Below are positions 1-7,599 of a stretch of DNA of 64,000 nucleotides, one piece after another. Position 1 is the first letter of the stretch. The number at the start of each line of letters is the position of its first letter. Source of the stretch: Curtobacterium sp. 458 (GTDB lineage Bacteria > Actinomycetota > Actinomycetes > Actinomycetales > Microbacteriaceae). The stretch covers positions 2,555,830-2,619,829 of the forward strand of contig NZ_CP129104.1 of NCBI RefSeq assembly GCF_030406605.1. Reading direction: 5' to 3'. Both the position numbers and the translations under genes were made by a program. The notes under the pieces are model-generated. The model saw only the letters and a list, made by a program, of their open reading frames with translations, was not told where the DNA came from and searched no databases.

Positions 1-2
1 AC

Positions 3-347
3 GAGGACCGGTGGCCGTGGCTCGACGTCGTGGCGGGGTGGATCCGGGACCACCTCGACGCCGGTACCCCTGGTGTCGTGACGTGCTCGGCGCTGAAGCG
101 GTCGTACCGCGACGTGCTCCGCGCACCGGGGGTCGTCTTCGTCCACGTCGCGGGGGACGGTGCGCTCATCGCGGACCGGATGGCGGCGCGCTCGGGGCAC
201 TTCATGCCGACCTCGCTCCTCGCCTCGCAGCTCGCGACGCTGGAGGTGCCGGGGGCGGACGAGGCGCACGTCACCGTCGCCGCGGACCGCACGCCGGAGG
301 AGGAGGCCGACGAGGTGGTCGAGCGCCTCGGGCTCGGGGTGCACTGA
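3..347 (+). CDS. gntK: Gluconokinase, C-terminal part (partial at window edge)
   Basis: The reading frame is already open at base 3 and gives about 114 residues ending at TGA 345-347. Gluconokinase phosphorylates D-gluconate to 6-phosphogluconate with ATP in the cytoplasm. The visible part has the family's pattern: an ED.WPWL stretch, then VTCSALKRSYRDVLR, the conserved segment that contacts substrate and nucleotide. Next come VFVHVAGD, a RSGHFMP segment and LASQLATLE near the end. The Walker A loop would lie upstream, outside the window. The gene converges on the GH43 gene, and a strong bidirectional terminator lies between them. Family assignment is confident; the symbol rests on the C-terminal half only. 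Confidence 0.85.
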   Translation, partial: EDRWPWLDVVAGWIRDHLDAGTPGVVTCSALKRSYRDVLRAPGVVFVHVAGDGALIADRMAARSGHFMPTSLLASQLATLEVPGADEAHVTVAADRTPEEEADEVVERLGLGVH

Positions 348-365
348 AGCACTGTGCACCACTGC

Positions 366-406
366 GCGGACGCGCCCCCTCCGGATCAGGGAGGGGGCGC
401 GTCCGC
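366..406. terminator. Bidirectional intrinsic terminator-like hairpin
   Basis: A perfect 17-bp inverted repeat (366-382 and 390-406) encloses a 7-base loop between the convergent gluconokinase and GH43 genes. There is no clear T-run, as is common in high-GC actinobacteria. I read it as a shared terminator. Confidence 0.8.
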
Positions 407-425
407 GTCCGGGTGCCCGGCTTGC

Positions 426-2483
426 TCAGGCCTTCGACACCATGATCCAGCTCACCTGGATGCCGTACTTCGTCGCCGGGCTGATGCGGAGGTCGACGAC
501 GCCGTCCTTCCCGACCTTCGCGGTCGACGTCAGCGTGCGGAACGAGCCGTCGATCGGCTGCTCCGTCGCGACGGTCGTCCCGTTGACGCTGACGGCCGCC
601 GCACGACCGGGAGCGCTCTTCGTCCACGGGTCCCAGAAGCCGACGTCCACGCGGTAGCGGCCCTTCCCGAGTCCGCCGAGCGCGTACTCGAGGTCGGTGG
701 CGTCCGCCTGCCAGCGCACGGTCGACGTGATCGTCCCGCCGCTCGTGCCCGAGACGCCGCCGGTGGTGCCGAAGTACCCCCAGTGGTCCCCGGTCCGCGG
801 GTCGGCGCCGAACCGCTGGTCGGCGACGCTGTTCAGCAACCGGTCGCCACGGCGTTGCAGGAACGCGAGGTCGGCAGCGTGGTCCGCGGTGCCCTGACCG
901 TCCGGGGTGCTCGGACCACCGGCGTCGACGAAGTAGGCGAGGTGCTTCGGCAGCACCGTCACCGGGCGGGTGAACGTCCGACCGTCGTCGAGTGTCCCGG
1001 TGACGGTCTGCTCGCCGGCGGTCCGCAGTGCCGTCGCCGCCCAGGTGACGCGGTGGGTCTCCTGTCCACGTGTCCGGGTCGTGCCGCCCTCGCGGACGCT
1101 GACGCGCTTCGGCAGCGCGCCGGTGTCGCCGAGCGTGACCTGCCCGGGCACCGTGGTGGTCACCGTCCACGGAGCGTACGGGTGCAGGTCCGCGAGCGAC
1201 CACTCGCCGGCGTCGCACGAGAACGACATCGACCCGCCCTCACCGAACGTCACGGGCAGCCACACGCTCGGGGCGGTGCGGAGGTCCTCGGCGTTGTTCC
1301 ACCGGTCGCCGAGGTACACCACGCGACCGTCGCCGAGGTTCAGCAAGGACGTGCTCTGCGAGTCGCACGTCGTGTCCGCACCCGTGCCCGTCGCGGGGTT
1401 GCCGTGCGCGGTCCACGTGCCGAGGATGTCCGTCGCGGTGGCGTACGCCGCTGCGTTCGGTGCCCACCCCGTCGCTCCCGAGGTCACGAGGTAGTAGGTC
1501 CCACCCACCTTCGTGATGGCCGGAGCCTCGCGCTGCCCGCCGATCCACGGCTGCGGCCGGCGGAAGTCGACGCCCTCCACCGCCTTCGTCGGGTCGGCGG
1601 ACAGGTCCGTGTAGTCCGCGTCGAGCTTCGAGATGTAGAGCGTGAGGTTCTCCTCACTCGCGTACACGATGTACGCCGTACCGTCGTCGTCGACGAACAG
1701 GTTCATGTCACGGGCCATGCCGGGGGAGTCCGGCTGGTGGTTCGTCGGGTCGTCGGCCGGCACACGGTCGAGGCGGTACGAGTCGATGTACCGGAACGGC
1801 CCCGTGGGCGAGTCGGACACGGCCACACCGGCCTGCGCCTTCGCGTACTGCGCGTCGGACGAGTCGGTCGGCCCGTCGGCGTGCACCCACATGACCCACT
1901 GGCCGGTCTTCGCGTTGTGGATGACCTTCGGCCGCTCGAGGATCGCACCGGGGCGGGTGGTGCTCGGAGCGGTGACGCCGAGGTCGCGGTACACGGCGTC
2001 ACGCTGCGTCTGGTCGTAGCCGCCGTAGAGCGCCGCGAAGTACGGGTCGTCGAAGTCCGCGCGGCTCGTCATCGTGCGGAGCGCGAGACCGTCGTCCTTC
2101 CAGTGGTACAGGTCTCGCGACTCGTAGACGTGGACGCCCCGGGTGTCGCTGTACCCGTTGGTCCGGTCCTCGCCGTACCAGTAGTAGATCGTCTTCCCGT
2201 CACCGTCCGTCGCCGTCACGACCTGGCCGCCGTGGCCCTGGATCGGTTGCCCCTGGTCGTCGAGCCACGGCTCGCCCGGTCGGAACGAGGAGTCGGTCGT
2301 CCCGGCGCTCGCCGCGACGGCCGGTGCGGCGGTCAGCCCGGTGACGGCGAGTGCTGTGGCGACGGCCACGGCGACGATGCCGCGCCACCGTCTGGTCGTG
2401 CCCGGTGTGCCGGGTCTGGTCGTGCCCGGTGTGCTGGGCCTGGTCGTGCCCGGCACACCGGGCCTGGTCGTGCGAATCTCCAT
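426..2483 (-). CDS. Secreted glycoside hydrolase family 43-type protein
   Basis: 685 residues from ATG 2483, which follows a strong AGGAGG about 7 bases upstream; a longer frame to 2687 has no such support. Residues 4-31 are four TTRPGxPG repeats, followed by RRWR and a hydrophobic export segment (about 35-55) with an alanine-rich cleavage site. The next domain looks like a GH43 five-bladed propeller: IQGHGG, YYWYGE, a RDLYHWKDDG segment, then ERPKV and a QREAPAI segment. An IQ.HGG/YYWYGE start recalls the exo-beta-1,3-galactanase branch of GH43, which would mean arabinogalactan as substrate; that is inference. An Ig-like segment (about 440-525) and a C-terminal CBM/malectin-like domain follow. 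GGCAAC repeats lie upstream. Confidence 0.8.
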   Translation of the reverse strand: MEIRTTRPGVPGTTRPSTPGTTRPGTPGTTRRWRGIVAVAVATALAVTGLTAAPAVAASAGTTDSSFRPGEPWLDDQGQPIQGHGGQVVTATDGDGKTIYYWYGEDRTNGYSDTRGVHVYESRDLYHWKDDGLALRTMTSRADFDDPYFAALYGGYDQTQRDAVYRDLGVTAPSTTRPGAILERPKVIHNAKTGQWVMWVHADGPTDSSDAQYAKAQAGVAVSDSPTGPFRYIDSYRLDRVPADDPTNHQPDSPGMARDMNLFVDDDGTAYIVYASEENLTLYISKLDADYTDLSADPTKAVEGVDFRRPQPWIGGQREAPAITKVGGTYYLVTSGATGWAPNAAAYATATDILGTWTAHGNPATGTGADTTCDSQSTSLLNLGDGRVVYLGDRWNNAEDLRTAPSVWLPVTFGEGGSMSFSCDAGEWSLADLHPYAPWTVTTTVPGQVTLGDTGALPKRVSVREGGTTRTRGQETHRVTWAATALRTAGEQTVTGTLDDGRTFTRPVTVLPKHLAYFVDAGGPSTPDGQGTADHAADLAFLQRRGDRLLNSVADQRFGADPRTGDHWGYFGTTGGVSGTSGGTITSTVRWQADATDLEYALGGLGKGRYRVDVGFWDPWTKSAPGRAAAVSVNGTTVATEQPIDGSFRTLTSTAKVGKDGVVDLRISPATKYGIQVSWIMVSKA
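2391..2472. repeat. 24-bp in-frame tandem repeat inside the GH43 signal region
   Basis: Three full copies of a 24-bp unit (2391-2414, 2415-2438, 2439-2462) and a 10-base partial copy encode TTRPGxPG repeats before the hydrophobic core of the signal peptide. Units differ by a few bases. The unit length is a multiple of three, so copy-number change would keep the frame. Confidence 0.9.
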
Positions 2484-2507
2484 CGATCCGCCCCCTCCTG
2501 GGTCGTG

Positions 2508-2589
2508 GTTGCCCCCGATGGCAACGTCAACATCCTGTGGACGGCGATCGTTCCGTGCAAGCACTCGCATCGTGTTGCCATCTGTTGCC
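2508..2589. promoter_or_regulatory. GGCAAC half-site cluster upstream of GH43
   Basis: On the gene strand there are two TGGCAACA copies exactly 10 bp apart (GTTGCC at 2574-2579 and 2584-2589 on +). Nearer the gene is an inverted GTTGCC-N6-GGCAAC pair (2508-2513 and 2520-2525). Similar half-sites form a palindrome upstream of the DUF4832 gene at 18122-18134. These look like binding sites for a LacI-type sugar regulator; the regulator is not identified. Confidence 0.5.
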
Positions 2590-2680
2590 ACCACCTCGTC
2601 CGCTCGCCGCACCCGGACTGCGCGGAGCAGTCCGGGTCTCGCCCTTCCCTCCTGCGCTGTGGGGGAGTAGACCTCTGGCC

Positions 2681-3048
2681 ATGCCACACTTCGTCATCCT
2701 GATCCACGGAGGCCCGGGCGACCCGGCGCCGGACGACCTCGCCGCCCACGACGCCCACGCGCAGGACCTCATCGGCTCCGGAGCGCTCGTCGCCGCGTTC
2801 GCGTTCGGCCCGACCGACGAGGTGGTCCGGATCGACGCGGACGGGCCGGCGCCGGGAGCCGCGGGAGCGTCCGCGCTCGACGGGTCGGCGTGGTCGAGGC
2901 CGATGACCTCGACGCCGCGGTCGCGATCGCCCGTGCGAACCCGGCGGCGGTCCAGGGCGGCTTCGTCGAGGTGCGCCCGGTCCTCGGCTCGTGGGTGCGC
3001 GGTGGTGGGTCGGACGGTTCGGCACACGGGGTGCCGTCGGCGTCCTGA
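2681..3048 (+). pseudogene. YCII-related (YciI-like) protein gene, frameshifted
   Basis: ATG 2681 opens with MPHFVILIHGG, the usual start of small YCII-family proteins, and continues as a plausible ferredoxin-like fold (DDLAAHDAHAQDLIGSG, AFAFGPTDEV). The sense then moves to another frame near 2850-2890. VVEADDLDAAVAIARANPA and GGFVEVRPV, the typical YCII C-terminal half, are read from about 2890 to TGA 3046-3048. A one-base loss (or two-base gain) between about 2850 and 2889 explains it. It may be a real pseudogene or a sequencing error. TAGACC at 2668-2673 would make the transcript leaderless. Confidence 0.65.
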
Positions 3049-3057
3049 GCCGTGGGA

Positions 3058-4722
3058 TCAGCGCTCGGACACGCGCCCGTCCTCGACGTGCCAGTGGCGG
3101 TCGAGCCGGACCGTGTCGAGCATCCGCCGGTCGTGCGTGACGAGCAGGAGCGTGCCGTCGTAGGACTCGAGCGCCTGCTCGAGCTGCTCGATGGCGGCGA
3201 GGTCGAGGTGGTTCGTCGGTTCGTCGAGGACGAGGACGTTCACACCCCTGGCCTGCAGCAGCGCGAGGCCTGCCCGGGTGCGTTCGCCCGGTGACAGGTC
3301 GGCTGCCGCCCGTCCGACGTGGTCCGCCTTGAGGCCGAACTTCGCGAGCAGGGTCCGGACGTCGGCGGTGGCGTACTCCGGCACGAGTGCCTCGAACGCG
3401 GCGGCCAGGGGCTCGGGCCCGGAGAACGCCGCTCGCGCCTGGTCCACCTCGCCGATCGCCACGCTCGACCCGAGCGACGCCGATCCCGTCGTGGGCGCCT
3501 GCCGACCGAGCAGGGCGCGCAGGAGCGTCGACTTGCCGGCACCGTTCGGGCCGGTGATGCCGATGCGGTCCCCACCGTCCACCTGGAGCGACACCGGGCC
3601 GAGGGTGAAGTCCCCCTGCGTGAAGGTGGCGTCGGCGAGCGTGGCGACGACCGCCGACGACCGCGGTGCCTGCCCGATGGTGAACTCGAGGCGCCACTCC
3701 TTGCGCGGCTCCTCGACCTCGTCGAGGCGGGCGATGCGCGACTCCATCTGGCGGACCTTCTGCGCCTGCTTCTCGCTCGATTCGCTCGCCGCGCGCCGTC
3801 GGATCTTGTCGTTGTCCGGGTTCTTGCGCATGGCGTTGCGGACACCCTGGCTCGACCATTCGCGCTGGGTGCGGGCACGGGAGACCAGGTCGGCCTTGGT
3901 CGCCGCGTACTCCTCGTAGGCGTCGCGCTTGTGCTGGCGTGCGATCTCGCGCTCCTCGAGGTAGGCGTCGTAGCCACCACCGAACAGCCGGTTCGACGAC
4001 TGCGCCAGGTCGAGTTCGAGCACCGCGGTGACCGAGCGGGCGAGGAACTCGCGGTCGTGGCTCACGAGCACGGCTCCGCCCCGCAGCCCCTGCACGAACT
4101 GCTCCAACCGCGCGAGGCCGTCCAGGTCGAGGTCGTTCGTGGGCTCGTCGAGGAGCACGACGTCGAAGCGGGACAGCAACAGCGCGGCGAGACCCACCCG
4201 TGCCGCCTGGCCACCGGACAGCGAGGTCATGAGCGAGTCCGGCCCGACACCGTGCCCGTCCAGGTCGTTCGCCAGCCCGAGCTCGGTGAGCACGACCGGT
4301 AGCCGTTCGTCGAGGTCCGCGGCTCCCGACGCCAACCACCGCTCGAGCGCGACCGAGTACGTCTCACCGGCTGCGTCGTCCGCACCGGGGGCACCGAGCG
4401 CTTCGGCCGACTGATCCATCGCCACCGTCGCGGCCGTGCTGCCGGTCCGTCGCGCGACGTACCCGGCGACCGTCTCACCCTCGACCCGGTCGTGCTCCTG
4501 CGGCAGCCAGCCGACGAACGCGCCCGGCGGCGACGTCGACACCGTGCCAGCGAGCGGCTCGTCGACCCCGGCGAGGAGACGGAGCAGCGTCGACTTGCCG
4601 GCGCCGTTCACACCGACGACGCCGATCACGTCGCCGGGTGCGACCGTGAGGTCGACACCCTCGAACAGCGTGCGGGCGGCGTACCCGCCGGCGAGGTCCT
4701 TGGCGACGAGGGTGGCGGTCAT
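3058..4722 (-). CDS. ABC-F family ATP-binding protein
   Basis: 554 residues from ATG 4722; the longer frame to 5391 covers the divergent gene and is rejected. There are two ABC domains in one chain and no membrane segments, the ABC-F layout. Domain 1 has Walker A GVNGAGKST, signature LSGGQAAR and Walker B VVLLDEPTNDLDL. A charged linker follows. Domain 2 has GPNGAGKST, LSPGERTR and VLVLDEPTNHLDL. ABC-F proteins act on the ribosome, as translation factors or in protection from ribosome-targeting antibiotics; which applies cannot be told from sequence. It diverges from the RibD_C/DHFR-like gene. Confidence 0.88.
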   Translation of the reverse strand: MTATLVAKDLAGGYAARTLFEGVDLTVAPGDVIGVVGVNGAGKSTLLRLLAGVDEPLAGTVSTSPPGAFVGWLPQEHDRVEGETVAGYVARRTGSTAATVAMDQSAEALGAPGADDAAGETYSVALERWLASGAADLDERLPVVLTELGLANDLDGHGVGPDSLMTSLSGGQAARVGLAALLLSRFDVVLLDEPTNDLDLDGLARLEQFVQGLRGGAVLVSHDREFLARSVTAVLELDLAQSSNRLFGGGYDAYLEEREIARQHKRDAYEEYAATKADLVSRARTQREWSSQGVRNAMRKNPDNDKIRRRAASESSEKQAQKVRQMESRIARLDEVEEPRKEWRLEFTIGQAPRSSAVVATLADATFTQGDFTLGPVSLQVDGGDRIGITGPNGAGKSTLLRALLGRQAPTTGSASLGSSVAIGEVDQARAAFSGPEPLAAAFEALVPEYATADVRTLLAKFGLKADHVGRAAADLSPGERTRAGLALLQARGVNVLVLDEPTNHLDLAAIEQLEQALESYDGTLLLVTHDRRMLDTVRLDRHWHVEDGRVSER

Positions 4723-4794
4723 CCGCCAATCGTCCCATCCCCAGCGCGTCCCGCCTGCCATGATCGAGGCACCACCGTCGACGAGGAGCGCGCG

Positions 4795-5418
4795 ATGACC
4801 GAGGACACCACCACCGACACCACCTGCCACATGTCGATCTCGCTCGACGGCTTCGTGGCCGGCCCGGACCAGAGTCTCGACCACCCGCTCGGCGTCCGCG
4901 GCGGAGAACTGCACACCTGGCACATGCCGGGTGTCGAGGTGGGCGAAGCCGACCGCACCGCCGCCTCGTGGCTCATGCGGCCGCGCGGAGCGTACGTCAT
5001 GGGCCGGAACATGTTCGGACCCGTCCGGGGAACCTGGGACGAGCCGTGGGAGGGATGGTGGGGGCCGGAACCGCCCTACCACGCACCCGTCTTCGTCCTC
5101 ACCCACCACGAGCACGAGCCGATCGAGATGGCGGGCGGCACGACGTTCCACTTCGTCACCGAGGGGTTCGACACCGCGTACGCCCGCGCCGTCGAGGCCG
5201 CTGACGGGCGGGGCGTCGACATCGCCGGGGGAGCGTCGACCGTCCGGCAGGCGCTCGCCGCGGACGTGGTCGACGAGTTGACGCTGGACATCGCACCCGT
5301 ACTGCTGGGGAGCGGGGAGCGCCTCTTCGACGGATCGCAGTCGTTCGGCTTCGAACCGGTCGAGGTGCTGCACTCGCCGTTGACGACGCACGTCCGCTAC
5401 CGTCGCGCCCGCGGCTGA
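4795..5418 (+). CDS. Dihydrofolate reductase family (RibD C-terminal-like) protein
   Basis: 207 residues from ATG 4795, preceded by GAGGAG at 4782-4787. The N-terminus MSISLDGFVAGPD and later GRNMFGP, FVLTHH and the C-terminal IAGGASTVRQAL, ELTLDIAPVLLGSGERLF are hallmarks of the RibD_C/DHFR-like NADPH-binding fold. Such stand-alone actinobacterial proteins are usually uncharacterised reductases, distinct from folate-pathway FolA. It ends 22 bases from the convergent ABM gene. Substrate unknown. Confidence 0.82.
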   Translation: MTEDTTTDTTCHMSISLDGFVAGPDQSLDHPLGVRGGELHTWHMPGVEVGEADRTAASWLMRPRGAYVMGRNMFGPVRGTWDEPWEGWWGPEPPYHAPVFVLTHHEHEPIEMAGGTTFHFVTEGFDTAYARAVEAADGRGVDIAGGASTVRQALAADVVDELTLDIAPVLLGSGERLFDGSQSFGFEPVEVLHSPLTTHVRYRRARG

Positions 5419-5440
5419 CGGACGCGCCGCGCAGGGGCGG

Positions 5441-5746
5441 TCAGTCGAGCGTGATGGACCGGTCGAACGTCCGGGTCGTCGGCGGCCCGGCGATCACGGA
5501 CCCGAGCTCACGCGCTGCTCCCTCCGGCGTCGCACGCCACGCGACGTAGGCGGCGTGGTCGGCTGCCGTCGCCCAGCGTTCGACGACCACCACGTGGTTC
5601 GGGTCGGCGTCCTCGACGATCACCTCGAGCGACTCGTTGCCCGCGAAGGCCCGGGTCTGGTCGAGCGTCGTGCGGATCGCGGTCTCGATCTGGTCGGCGG
5701 GCAGGTCGTCGCGGAGCTGCACCTCGAGCAGGACGGTCATCGTCAC
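5441..5746 (-). CDS. Antibiotic-biosynthesis-monooxygenase (ABM)-fold protein
   Basis: A dimeric alpha/beta-barrel-type protein of about 101 residues. I chose GTG 5746 because AAAGG ends 8 bases upstream; GTG 5755 lies too close to that site, and ATG 5740 is also possible. Visible: VLLEVQLRDDLPADQ, then RAFAGNESLEVIVED, VVVERWATAADHAAYVAWRAT and a C-terminal FDRSI strand. The NxxSLEV and ERWxxxxxHxxY pattern fits ABM-domain proteins (YgiN-like), many of them quinol or small-aromatic oxygenases without cofactor. Specific function unknown. Confidence 0.8.
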   Translation of the reverse strand: MTMTVLLEVQLRDDLPADQIETAIRTTLDQTRAFAGNESLEVIVEDADPNHVVVVERWATAADHAAYVAWRATPEGAARELGSVIAGPPTTRTFDRSITLD

Positions 5747-5876
5747 GTCGGACACCTTTCGTCGGGGACGCGCCAGGGGCGCGTCGGGAACGCGGGGGAC
5801 AACCCGCGAGCGTGCTGTGGTGTTCCGGATCGTTCCACAGGCCGGGGAACTCGGTGGGCCGGGCGCGGGCGCCGCC

Positions 5877-5882
5877 TAGGCT
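5877..5882 (+). promoter_or_regulatory. -10 box (TAGGCT) of leaderless amidase promoter
   Basis: TAGGCT lies 6 bases before GTG 5889, so transcription would start at or next to the start codon. The same spacing recurs before other genes here. No clear -35. Confidence 0.5.
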
Positions 5883-5888
5883 GGCCCC

Positions 5889-7352
5889 GTGTTCGAACTG
5901 CACCACCTGTCCGCCCAGGAACTCTGGGACTGGATCCGTCGCGGTGAGGTGACCGCGCGCGAGGCGGTCGACCACTACCTCGCTCGGATCGAGCGGTTGG
6001 ACTCGGACGGACCGGCCGGAGCGGGCCTCGGCGCGTTCGTGACCGTGACGGCCGAGGCCGCGCGCGACCGTGCCGACCACCTCGGCGAACGGGTGCCGAC
6101 GTCGCGGCCGCTGTGGGGCCTCCCGGCTGCGGACAAGGACCTGTACGACCGGGCGGGCGTCGTCACGCGCAACGGCACGACCAGCCTGCCCGCGCGGTCG
6201 GCGAGCGCCGACCACCCGCTCGTCGCCGCGGCGGACGCCGCGGGCAGCGTCAGTCTCGGCAAGACGGCCTCGCCCGAGTTCGGGATGTCGTCGTCCTCCG
6301 AGACCCGCTTCGGCACGACCCGCAACCCGTACGACACCGCGCGTGCGCCGGGCGGGAGCTCGAGCGGCGCCGCGGTGGCGGTCGCCGCCGGACTGCTCCC
6401 CGCGGCGATCGGCAGCGACGGCGGCGGATCGGTACGGATCCCGGCGGCGGCCACGGGGCTCGTCGGGCTGAAGCCGAGCCGTGGCCGCGTCCCCGCGATG
6501 CCGGGCCGGTCGGGTGTCGGCGGGCTCTCGGTCGCCGGGCCGCTCACGCGGTCGGTCGCGGACGCCGGCATGTCGCTGGACGCCCTCGTGCGTCCGACGG
6601 GCCTCGACGAACCGGAGCCGTACGCGCTCGTGACGCCCGACGTCGGCGACGGCCCGTTCACCGCGGCGGCCGTCCGTGGAGAGGGGCGCTTCGTGGTCGG
6701 CGTCCTCGACGGCTCGCCGTGGGACGACACCGTCGACGTCGTGGTCGACCCGGCTGCCCGGGCCGCGGTGGCGACCGCGATCCGGGTGCTCGGTGAGGTC
6801 GGACACGGCATCGAGGACGTCGCGATGCCCCGCACGCCCTACGCCGAGGCGTTCCGCGTGGCGTGGGAGTCGAGTGCCGCCCGACTTCCCCTCGTGCCGG
6901 GCATCGACCTGCGCGCTACCACGCCCCTCGTCGGGTGGCTCGTGGACCGGGGGCAGCACCTCACGGGGACGCAGGTGCTCGACGCGATGACGGCGCTCGA
7001 CGCGTTCTCGGTGTCGCTCATCGGCGCGTTCGACCGCTTCGACGCCGTGCTCACCCCGACGCTGGCGCTGACGCCCCGGCCGCTCGGCTGGTACGGCGAC
7101 GACCCGGAGGAGGACTTCCGGCGGCAGTGCGCGTACTCGCCGTGGACCTCGATGGCGAACGTGTCCGGGCTGCCCGCGATCACGCTGCCGGTGGATGTGA
7201 CGGACGACGACCACCCCGACGGCGCCGGGCTCCCGATGGGGGTGCAGCTCATCGGGCGACCGGGTGGGGAACGGGTGCTGCTGGCGATCGGCGCCCAGCT
7301 CGAGCGCCGGCTCCGCTGGCAGCGGCGGCACCCGCCCGCCTGGACCGCCTGA
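5889..7352 (+). CDS. Amidase (amidase signature family)
   Basis: 487 residues from GTG 5889, close to the usual length for the family. The Ser-cisSer-Lys triad can be placed: Lys83 in PAADKD, cis-Ser157 in APGGSSSGAA, and nucleophile Ser181 in GSDGGGSVRIP. The family hydrolyses amide bonds of small carboxamides; the substrate here is not predictable. There is no GatB or GatC nearby, so it is unlikely to be the tRNA amidotransferase subunit. No export signal. It stands alone, converging on the sugar-transport operon with a long hairpin between them. Confidence 0.85.
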   Translation: MFELHHLSAQELWDWIRRGEVTAREAVDHYLARIERLDSDGPAGAGLGAFVTVTAEAARDRADHLGERVPTSRPLWGLPAADKDLYDRAGVVTRNGTTSLPARSASADHPLVAAADAAGSVSLGKTASPEFGMSSSSETRFGTTRNPYDTARAPGGSSSGAAVAVAAGLLPAAIGSDGGGSVRIPAAATGLVGLKPSRGRVPAMPGRSGVGGLSVAGPLTRSVADAGMSLDALVRPTGLDEPEPYALVTPDVGDGPFTAAAVRGEGRFVVGVLDGSPWDDTVDVVVDPAARAAVATAIRVLGEVGHGIEDVAMPRTPYAEAFRVAWESSAARLPLVPGIDLRATTPLVGWLVDRGQHLTGTQVLDAMTALDAFSVSLIGAFDRFDAVLTPTLALTPRPLGWYGDDPEEDFRRQCAYSPWTSMANVSGLPAITLPVDVTDDDHPDGAGLPMGVQLIGRPGGERVLLAIGAQLERRLRWQRRHPPAWTA

Positions 7353-7390
7353 CCGGCGGTGCCCGCCGGGCGCGCCCGGTCGGAGGCGAC

Positions 7391-7455
7391 GGGACGCGCG
7401 CGTCTCGACGAGGCGCGCGTCGATCGACGCGCGGCACGTCGAAAGGCGCGCGTTC
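7391..7455. repeat. CGCGCGT-rich intergenic segment
   Basis: A low-complexity run of GACGCGCG/GGCGCGCGTTCC-like words between amidase and transporter. Similar wording recurs at 16285-16360 and 26270-26310, each time just before a long hairpin, and as a short copy at 18226-18238. Origin unknown. Confidence 0.4.
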
Positions 7456-7470
7456 CATCGCTCAGACCGG

Positions 7471-7528
7471 CACGATCCGGACGGGAGGCCCGTTGCGGCG
7501 CCCCCACGGGCCTCCCGTCCGGATCGTG
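7471..7528. repeat. Long perfect hairpin, GGAGGC/GCCTCC family member 1
   Basis: A perfect 23-bp inverted repeat (7471-7493 and 7506-7528) with a 12-base loop between the convergent amidase and solute-binding protein genes. The core GGACGGGAGGC pairs with GCCTCCCGTCC. It probably ends transcription in both directions. Four more full members and three half copies occur in the window. Confidence 0.85.
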
Positions 7529-7599
7529 GCCGGGTGTGCGCGGGGCGCGGGGCGCGTCGCGTGTCGGAACGCGCGCGGTCCTGCAGAGGACGCGCCCCG

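Noticed and set aside
4723..5391. Upstream extension of the ABC-F frame
   Set aside because: It overlaps the divergent DHFR-like gene and has no ABC-F homology pattern before residue MTATLVAKDL.
5889..7352. GatA subunit of the tRNA-dependent amidotransferase
   Set aside because: Same signature family, but there is no gatC or gatB beside it and the C-terminal part does not read like GatA.
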